NCBI GenBank assembly: GCA_020832465.1
Contig: JAFIER010000250.1
Coordinates: 1-62,094, forward strand
Direction of reading: 5' to 3'
Source of the DNA: Bernardetiaceae bacterium
GTDB lineage: Bacteria > Bacteroidota > Bacteroidia > Cytophagales > Bernardetiaceae
DNA length: 62,094 bases
Part shown: piece by piece, positions 56,745-62,094 of the stretch
How positions within the stretch are numbered: the first letter of the stretch is position 1
How the letters are laid out: every line of letters begins with the position of its first letter
Translations under genes and position numbers: made by a program
Notes under the pieces: model-generated
Databases searched by the model: none
Seen by the model: the letters and a program-made list of their open reading frames with translations, nothing else
What the model was told of the DNA's origin: nothing

Positions 56745-57752
56745 ATGAAAATAGCCGTTATTGGTGCTACTGGGCTTGTCGGTAGCGAAATGCTTAGAGT
56801 CCTTTCAGAACGCAATTTCCCAATTAGTGAGCTACTACCAGTAGCTTCTGAAAAATCTATTGGAAAAACCATAAATTTTAAAGGCAAGGCCTTTGAAATT
56901 GTATCTATGCAAGATGCTATTGATGCAAAGCCTGATATTGCCATTTTTTCGGCGGGTGGAAGTGTCTCCCTCGAGTTTGCACCTAAGTTTGCAGAAGTTG
57001 GTACAAGAGTAATTGATAACTCATCGGCTTGGCGTATGAAAGAAGGGTATAAACTCATCGTACCCGAAGTAAATGCTGATGCTATAGAGGCTACTGATTT
57101 TATTATAGCTAATCCTAACTGCTCTACTATTCAAATGGTGGTAGCGCTTGCACCCTTGCATCGCAAATATAACATTAAACGTATTGTTGTATCTACCTAT
57201 CAATCTGTTACAGGCACGGGAAAAGCTGCCGTAGATCAAATGATGCAGGAACGAACCAATACCAAGAATATCGCACAAGTATATCCACATCGCATAGATT
57301 TGAATGTACTACCTCATATTGATGTTTTCTTAGATAATGGCTATACCAAAGAAGAAATGAAAATGGTCAATGAAACAAAGAAAATTTTCAATAATCAAAA
57401 TATACAAGTTACGGCTACTGCTGTGCGTATTCCTGTAATTGGCGGGCACTCCGAGGCCGTCAATGTAGAGTTTGAGCAAGAGTTTGATTTAAAAGAAGTC
57501 TCTCGCTTATTATCAGAAGCAGAAGGTGTGATTTTAGAAGATGAGCCTAATGAAAACCGCTACCCCATGCCTCTTTTTGCACACGGCAAAGATGAAGTGT
57601 TTGTAGGGCGAATCCGAAGAGATGAAAGCCAAGCCAAAACTTTAAATATGTGGATCGTAGCTGATAATTTACGCAAAGGCGCAGCTACTAATGCCGTGCA
57701 AATTGCAGAATACATATTTGAAAACTTTTTTGCCGAAGCGCAGCAAGTTTAA
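56745..57752 (+). CDS. asd: Aspartate-semialdehyde dehydrogenase
   Basis: NADPH-dependent enzyme at the branch to lysine/diaminopimelate, threonine and methionine. 335 residues: IGATGLVGSEMLRVL (Rossmann), FSAGGSVSLEFAP, active-site Cys126 in NPNCSTIQMV, and the histidine in IPVIGGHSEAVNVEFE. Stands alone. Confidence 0.97.
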   Translation: MKIAVIGATGLVGSEMLRVLSERNFPISELLPVASEKSIGKTINFKGKAFEIVSMQDAIDAKPDIAIFSAGGSVSLEFAPKFAEVGTRVIDNSSAWRMKEGYKLIVPEVNADAIEATDFIIANPNCSTIQMVVALAPLHRKYNIKRIVVSTYQSVTGTGKAAVDQMMQERTNTKNIAQVYPHRIDLNVLPHIDVFLDNGYTKEEMKMVNETKKIFNNQNIQVTATAVRIPVIGGHSEAVNVEFEQEFDLKEVSRLLSEAEGVILEDEPNENRYPMPLFAHGKDEVFVGRIRRDESQAKTLNMWIVADNLRKGAATNAVQIAEYIFENFFAEAQQV

Positions 57753-57793
57753 TAGCTTAAAGCGACGCTATAAGGGCAAAACCAGCAGTTTTT

Positions 57794-57830
57794 ATAAGAA
57801 ATAGCATCTTGCAATGCTATTTCTTATTTT
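57794..57830 (+). terminator. Intrinsic terminator after asd
   Basis: ATAAGAAATAGCA pairs perfectly with TGCTATTTCTTAT (13 bp) over an 8-base loop and is followed by TTTT. Its stem is a variant of the AGAAATAAC core found in MITE family 1. Confidence 0.8.
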
Positions 57831-57844
57831 ATGCTATGCTAAAT

Positions 57845-57954
57845 GGGTGCAATTCATATTAACGCAGTAGCATAAGCTACTGCCTTAAAGCAACTACTCT
57901 CGCCGTGTTTGCTGTCCCTACCAAACACAAACTGCGTAGTTTTGAAATGCACCC
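57845..57954. mobile_element. MITE family 4, copy 2
   Basis: 110 bp with ends GGGTGCA and TGCACCC and contents shared with 9488-9597. Flanked by perfect 8-bp direct repeats tgctaaat (57837-57844 and 57955-57962). It ends 37 bp before the lipoprotein start at 57992, so it must lie in that gene's promoter region. Confidence 0.85.
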
Positions 57955-57991
57955 TGCTAAATTGTTTTATAACGCACTTATTTCTTGTCTT

Positions 57992-58996
57992 ATGAATTTA
58001 ATTTCTGCCCCTCGATACGTTATTATCGCCATGATAACAAGCCTATTACTCTTTGGCTGTGGAAGCGATAGTAAGCAGACTAAGCAAACAGAGTCCGTAG
58101 ATAGTTTGCAAATTGATGCTACACTTCAAGAACAAGAGAGTGTTGAGCAGCCTAATGAACCTAAGTCTTTTGTTACAAAGCCTAAGGCTCGTTTTACGTT
58201 TGCAGAAGCGCACGGCATTACGCCGGATACTTATGATACACCTTATAGCTATGTTATGCTTAATGTAGAAGCGAGCAGTACGGTTATAGGTAGCCGAGTA
58301 GTGGCGATGGTATCGGGCAGTGCGCAGCCTATGGATAAAGAAGAGCAACAGCGTTTGGGCTTTCCTGCTGATGCACTCGATGCCTTTACGAGCTTTTGGG
58401 GAGGGTTATCTACTATGGGATATGTTATCTATGATGTAGAAAAAGGTTTGCGCGTACAGCTTGTCTATGCTGATGAAAGTACGGAGTTGCCTCTTGATTT
58501 TTACGCAGTAGAATCTTTCGAAATTTCTTATCAAGATATTGAAGCATATAGTTCAGATGAAGCGCCCAATCCTTTGAGTTTAGACGAAGCTAAAACTCTT
58601 GTAGCTAATGCAAGCGATGCCTATTGGTACATAAAAAGTGGAGGGAATGGCGAGCAGGTCTCACGCTTCGATTATGGGCGCACGCTCGGTACGGATTTGG
58701 ATAATTTAGATAAGGTAAGAAGCTATCTTGCACCTTATTTTACAGGTGAGGCTATATCTATACTTGCCTCAAGTTTATTTGTCATAGAAGGCAAACTCGG
58801 ACAGCGAGAAGCCGATGGTGGTAGCTTATTGCAATGGAAACAAGCTAAAATTGCATTGAAAGAAGACGAGACAAATAAAAAAACGTATAAATTTGCAGTA
58901 CCCTTAGGCGACTCAGGTAAAAGCGAACCTATAGAAGTCGTTTTAGGCTACGAAAGAGGGCAAGGCTGGCGTGTGCATGAGCCTCTACCTTTTTAA
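57992..58996 (+). CDS. Lipoprotein of unknown function
   Basis: 334 residues from the ATG at 57992; an open reading frame continues upstream through the MITE, but this start gives a proper lipoprotein signal (YVIIAMITSLLLFGC). Mature N-terminus is a Ser/Gln/Glu-rich linker. The rest is a globular domain with ITPDTYDTPYSYVMLNVEASS and a second half (FDYGRTLGTDLDNLDKVRSYLAPYF). I do not recognise a family. Followed closely (52 bp) by a TauE-like permease gene, possibly one operon. Confidence 0.65.
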   Translation: MNLISAPRYVIIAMITSLLLFGCGSDSKQTKQTESVDSLQIDATLQEQESVEQPNEPKSFVTKPKARFTFAEAHGITPDTYDTPYSYVMLNVEASSTVIGSRVVAMVSGSAQPMDKEEQQRLGFPADALDAFTSFWGGLSTMGYVIYDVEKGLRVQLVYADESTELPLDFYAVESFEISYQDIEAYSSDEAPNPLSLDEAKTLVANASDAYWYIKSGGNGEQVSRFDYGRTLGTDLDNLDKVRSYLAPYFTGEAISILASSLFVIEGKLGQREADGGSLLQWKQAKIALKEDETNKKTYKFAVPLGDSGKSEPIEVVLGYERGQGWRVHEPLPF

Positions 58997-59048
58997 TAAC
59001 ACGAAATAGTATATACACGCGCTCGTACACCACAAAACAATTAGAATA

Positions 59049-59852
59049 TTGCTGACCCTTGTCGAGACCTATGAATGGTATCAATACGTGCTTATTATCA
59101 CCGCTAGTCTAATAGCGGGGATGATCAATACAGTAGCTGGTAGTGGCTCTCTTATTACGCTGACTGTCCTCTCTTTTATAGGACTTTCTACAGGCATGGC
59201 AAATGGTAGTAACCGAATTGGCGTAATTATTCAAAGCGTCGTTGGGCTTCATGCTATGCGTAGAGGCTTAGATATAAAATGGAAAGAAGTAAGGGTATCT
59301 TTGCTTACCGCTATTTTGTTTGGTATGATAGGTGCATATACGGCTGTATATGTAGGTAGGCTCAACGAAATATGGTTAGATAGAAGCATCGGGATTATTA
59401 TGCTGCTTATGCTTGTTCTAATTTTAAATAATCCTAAAAAATGGGCAGCCAAACAAGATAGCGTAAAAAGTAAAAAACGTCCCCTATGGTTAGATGTATT
59501 ACTTTTTGCTTTGATAGGTTTTTATGCAGGTTTTGTGCAAGCAGGCGTAGGTGTGCTTATATTGGTATTGCTTGTAGCTATTGCTGGTTACTTACTTACG
59601 AATGCTAATGGCATAAAATTAGTTATGGTTTTTTGTATCAATTTACCTGCTTTTGCGATATTTGTGTACGAAGGCGAGGTAGAATGGGTCTCTGGCATAC
59701 TTATGGGAGTAGGCCAGGCATTTGGTGCGCGCTTAGGCGGCCTGTTTGCAGTCAGAAATCCAAAAGCTAATATATGGATACGCTGGCTTATGATTGTGAT
59801 TGTAATTATAGCTATTATTCGTTTTCTAAAGCTATATGCGTATTTTTTATAG
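59049..59852 (+). CDS. TauE/SafE family membrane protein
   Basis: 267 residues from a TTG at 59049. Seven to eight TM helices; the signature IAGMINTVAGSGSLITLTVL at the start is the TauE/SafE (DUF81) motif, with a second repeat FYAGFVQAGVGVLILVLLVA. Members export sulfite or other organosulfur anions; the substrate here is unknown. The start is not well supported by a ribosome binding site. Confidence 0.85.
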   Translation: MLTLVETYEWYQYVLIITASLIAGMINTVAGSGSLITLTVLSFIGLSTGMANGSNRIGVIIQSVVGLHAMRRGLDIKWKEVRVSLLTAILFGMIGAYTAVYVGRLNEIWLDRSIGIIMLLMLVLILNNPKKWAAKQDSVKSKKRPLWLDVLLFALIGFYAGFVQAGVGVLILVLLVAIAGYLLTNANGIKLVMVFCINLPAFAIFVYEGEVEWVSGILMGVGQAFGARLGGLFAVRNPKANIWIRWLMIVIVIIAIIRFLKLYAYFL

Positions 59853-60090
59853 TGATGCCGAGCACTCATGTACAAGTAGGTACATAGGTATTTTGAAATT
59901 TTAGCTAAAAAATGCGTATATAAATGAGCTTAAAATTTTTTTTATGCAAAATAAATGCTTATTTTGCTAAATATAATATGAGTAAAGCAAAAATACTGCA
60001 TACGCATAGCCTTTTGTAGCAAGATTTCTTACAGTTTGTAGCAAAACTGACTAATATACTCTGATAAAAGCTATAAAGTTTGAGTAATGC

Positions 60091-60212
60091 CATACTACTA
60101 TACATTCGATAGCCAGAAATAACATTGCTTTGAGACATGTTATTTCTAAGCCCATTTTTCCATAGCGTGGGGTTTGCAAACCCCACGCTATGGAAAAATG
60201 TATAGTAGTATG
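60091..60212. mobile_element. MITE family 1, copy 4
   Basis: 122 bp, ends CATACTACTATACATT and AATGTATAGTAGTATG. It contains both hairpins in perfect form: AGAAATAACATTGC..ATGTTATTTCT and CCATAGCGTGGGGTTTG/CAAACCCCACGCTATGG. Flanked by gagtaatgc (60082-60090 and 60213-60221), a perfect 9-bp duplication. Confidence 0.92.
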
Positions 60213-60335
60213 GAGTAATGCCTATTTTTACTCTAAATTAAATCCTATACGCACAAAAAGCACACTTTTGCATTATTATTGCCAAAGTATAAATAAATAA
60301 TTTTCTTTTGAGCATTAAGACTGATTTTAGTATAA

Positions 60336-61664
60336 ATGGAAGACGCAAACGAGCATATAGAGCAAAACGCACAGGCAGATACGGATTTGTCGGCTACGAT
60401 TATGATGGTTGTTGATGACGAACCTGATATTCAACTTCTTATGAAGCAAAAGTTTAGAAGGGAAATCAGAAATAATGATTATAAATTTATTTTTGCAAGC
60501 AACGGAGTTGAAGCCATAGAAAAGCTCAAGGCGCACCCCGAAGTTGATGTAATTTTGTGTGATGTCAATATGCCTGAAATGGACGGTATTACATTGCTAT
60601 CAAAAACAAGAGATATAAGCCCCACAGTACAGACAATCATTGTCTCTGCTTATGGGGATATGAGAAATATCCGAAGAGCTATGAACAACGGCGCTTTTGA
60701 TTTTGTTACTAAGCCCATTAATTTTAATGACTTAGGTGCAACAATATCCAAAACAATTAGGCACGTCAAAAGGCTCAAAGAAACACTTACCGAAAAAGAA
60801 CAACTCTATCAACAACTCGAAAAATATAGCAAAAACCTCGAGCAAAAGGTAGAAGCAAGAACTGCCGAAATTCGAAGACAAAAAGAAGTTATAGAAGCCA
60901 AAAATCAAAGCATTACTGAAAGTATAAATTATGCTAAGAGAATCCAAGAGGCTACACTACCTCGATTAGGCGAAATCAAAACCGCTATACCTAACTCCTT
61001 TGTTTTTTATAGACCAAGAGATATTGTCAGTGGCGATTTTTATTGGTTTAGCGAAACCAATGAAAAAATCGTAATTACCGCCGCCGATTGCACAGGGCAT
61101 GGCGTCCCAGGAGCATTTATGTCTCTTATAGGTAATGATTTGCTCAACGAAATCGTAAATGCAAGAGCCATATACGAACCCGATGACATCTTAAGAGAAC
61201 TGCATAAAGGCGTACAGCGTGCGCTTAGGCAAAAAGAAAACAATAGCAGAGATGGTATGGATATAGCCCTTTGTGTTGTTGATAAAGATTTGAAAAAAGT
61301 TCATTTTGCAGGAGCAAAAAACTCGCTCGTATATTTCAAAGACGGAAAAATGAATGTAATCAAAGGAGAAAAGCACGGCATCGGAGGCGCGCAATTTGAT
61401 GCAGATAGAGTTTTTAGAAAGCACGTAGTATCCCTCGAAGAAGGACCGCTCATGATTTATATCTATTCTGATGGATACCAAGACCAATTCGGCGGTGAAA
61501 AAGGAAGTAAATATATGAGCAAAAACTTTAAACAACTACTCACCGACATACACGAAGCCCCACTCGACGAACAAGCCGAAAAGCTCGAACAAGAATGGCT
61601 CAAATGGAGAGGAAGCTACCCACAAGTCGATGATATCTTAATCGTAGGCATGAGATTGCCATAA
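60336..61664 (+). CDS. Response regulator with SpoIIE-type phosphatase output
   Basis: 442 residues. Receiver domain (about 20-140): acidic pair Asp27/Asp28, phosphoacceptor Asp76 (VILCDVNMP), Ser104 and Lys126. A coiled-coil linker (about 140-195) precedes a PP2C/SpoIIE domain (about 200-442) with SINYAKRIQEATLPR, DIVSGDFYWFS, ADCTGHGVPGAFMS and YSDGYQDQFGG. Phosphorylation probably controls the phosphatase, as in RssB/RsbU-like regulators. No histidine kinase is adjacent. Confidence 0.92.
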   Translation: MEDANEHIEQNAQADTDLSATIMMVVDDEPDIQLLMKQKFRREIRNNDYKFIFASNGVEAIEKLKAHPEVDVILCDVNMPEMDGITLLSKTRDISPTVQTIIVSAYGDMRNIRRAMNNGAFDFVTKPINFNDLGATISKTIRHVKRLKETLTEKEQLYQQLEKYSKNLEQKVEARTAEIRRQKEVIEAKNQSITESINYAKRIQEATLPRLGEIKTAIPNSFVFYRPRDIVSGDFYWFSETNEKIVITAADCTGHGVPGAFMSLIGNDLLNEIVNARAIYEPDDILRELHKGVQRALRQKENNSRDGMDIALCVVDKDLKKVHFAGAKNSLVYFKDGKMNVIKGEKHGIGGAQFDADRVFRKHVVSLEEGPLMIYIYSDGYQDQFGGEKGSKYMSKNFKQLLTDIHEAPLDEQAEKLEQEWLKWRGSYPQVDDILIVGMRLP

Positions 61665-61708
61665 ATCAAGTAAAAAACAAGTGAGCGTTTTCTAATGCTT
61701 AAAAATAT

Positions 61709-61799
61709 GGTAGTCTTAAAGATGTAATGCTCAAAGTCTTTCAAAACTAACAGTTCTCAAAGAACTGTTAGTTCTAAGCATTACTCGTTATACACTACC
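61709..61799. mobile_element. MITE family 2, copy 3
   Basis: 91 bp, differing from 20991-21081 at about one position (ACTCGTTATA for ACTTGTTATA). Perfect 8-bp direct repeat aaaaatat (61701-61708 and 61800-61807). It is between the phosphatase gene and its terminator. Confidence 0.92.
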
Positions 61800-61810
61800 A
61801 AAAATATATC

Positions 61811-61861
61811 AAAAGCCTTTGCACAACATCTTTTTTTAAGATAGTGCAAAGGCTTTTTTTT
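61811..61861 (+). terminator. Intrinsic terminator after the REC-SpoIIE gene
   Basis: AAAAGCCTTTGCAC pairs with GTGCAAAGGCTTTT (14 bp) and is followed by more T. The MITE now separates it from the stop codon by about 150 bp. Confidence 0.85.
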
Positions 61862-61998
61862 GAAAAAATGAAAGTGCTTTGAAAACAACAAATTTCAACG
61901 CAATGTTTGATTAGTAAATAAATATTGAAAACATGCCACTACCACAAAAACAAAGTTTTGATGCACAAACAAAAAAATTAAAAAAAATTAAGTCTAAG

Positions 61999-62032
61999 TT
62001 TGTGGTTAAATACAGTTTTTTTCATATATTTG
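61999..62032 (+). promoter_or_regulatory. Candidate promoter for a gene beyond the window
   Basis: TTTG (61999-62002), 22-bp spacer, TATATTTG (62025-62032). It points out of the right edge. Confidence 0.4.
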
Positions 62033-62094
62033 TTTCAACATATAAAGGGAGATGCTTTTTTTGAAAGTGCTAAATGCGCTTGCTAAATGAGGGT

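Noticed and set aside
20991-61799. CRISPR array
   Set aside because: The repeats are dispersed, palindromic and flanked by target duplications; there is no regular spacer spacing and no cas gene.

Overview
The window looks like a chromosomal piece of an AT-rich member of the Bacteroidota, most likely of the order Cytophagales. Evidence: a MurF-alanine racemase fusion, candidate promoters of the TTTG (-33) / TAnnTTTG (-7) type, an IF-2 with a very long charged N-terminal extension, a TonB-dependent receptor with a carboxypeptidase-regulatory-like domain, and several SpoIIE-type phosphatases attached to sensor modules. The assignment rests on protein family and motif recognition; no 16S or tRNA gene is visible.

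Layout. 1-3.2 kb: the 5' part of the S10 ribosomal protein operon on the minus strand (rplC-rplD-rplW-rplB-rpsS), without rpsJ in front. 3.2-5.9 kb: two membrane proteins (EI24/CysZ-like and SpoIIM-like). 6.3-12.5 kb: a voltage-sensor-like membrane protein, hpt, an alanine racemase, a MscS channel with a cyclic-nucleotide-binding domain, and a kinase-fold protein. 12.8-21 kb: a small lipoprotein, a DUF819 membrane protein, a divergent Fur-family regulator/TonB receptor pair sharing a 17-bp palindrome, a family 2 glycosyltransferase and an FeS-type photolyase. 21-28.4 kb: a propeller-GAF-SpoIIE giant sensor, an ECF sigma factor, a coiled-coil protein and anmK. 29-38.5 kb: an oligopeptide-binding lipoprotein, folK, a hypothetical protein, rimP-nusA-infB and a winged-helix protein. 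38.9-45.2 kb: fabH-efp-accB-accC, mgtE and a 2H phosphoesterase. 45.5-51.2 kb: one 1,876-residue sacsin/HSP90-like ATPase. 51.5-61.7 kb: murF-alr, a 7TMR-SpoIIE sensor, asd, a lipoprotein, a TauE-like permease and a REC-SpoIIE response regulator.

The most unusual content lies between the genes. At least four families of short (91-124 bp), non-coding, terminal-inverted-repeat elements (MITE-like) sit only in intergenic DNA. Several copies are flanked by perfect 8- or 9-bp direct duplications of their target. The same hairpin cores recur inside different termini, and related hairpins follow genes directly, so the elements look modular. One copy has split an intrinsic terminator; another lies 37 bp upstream of a lipoprotein gene. 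No transposase is present in the window, so mobilisation would have to be in trans.

Functionally the region mixes core housekeeping (translation, transcription, fatty acid initiation, peptidoglycan precursors, lysine/threonine branch point) with envelope and signalling genes. Three SpoIIE-type phosphatases with different inputs (beta-propeller plus GAF, 7TM, receiver) suggest parallel inputs to partner-switching-like signalling, though no anti-sigma or antagonist gene is seen here. The sacsin-like ATPase is the best candidate for an undescribed protein machine: it has a complete-looking GHKL ATP site, a tandem duplication of about 207 residues, and a 2H phosphoesterase as the next gene downstream on the same strand.
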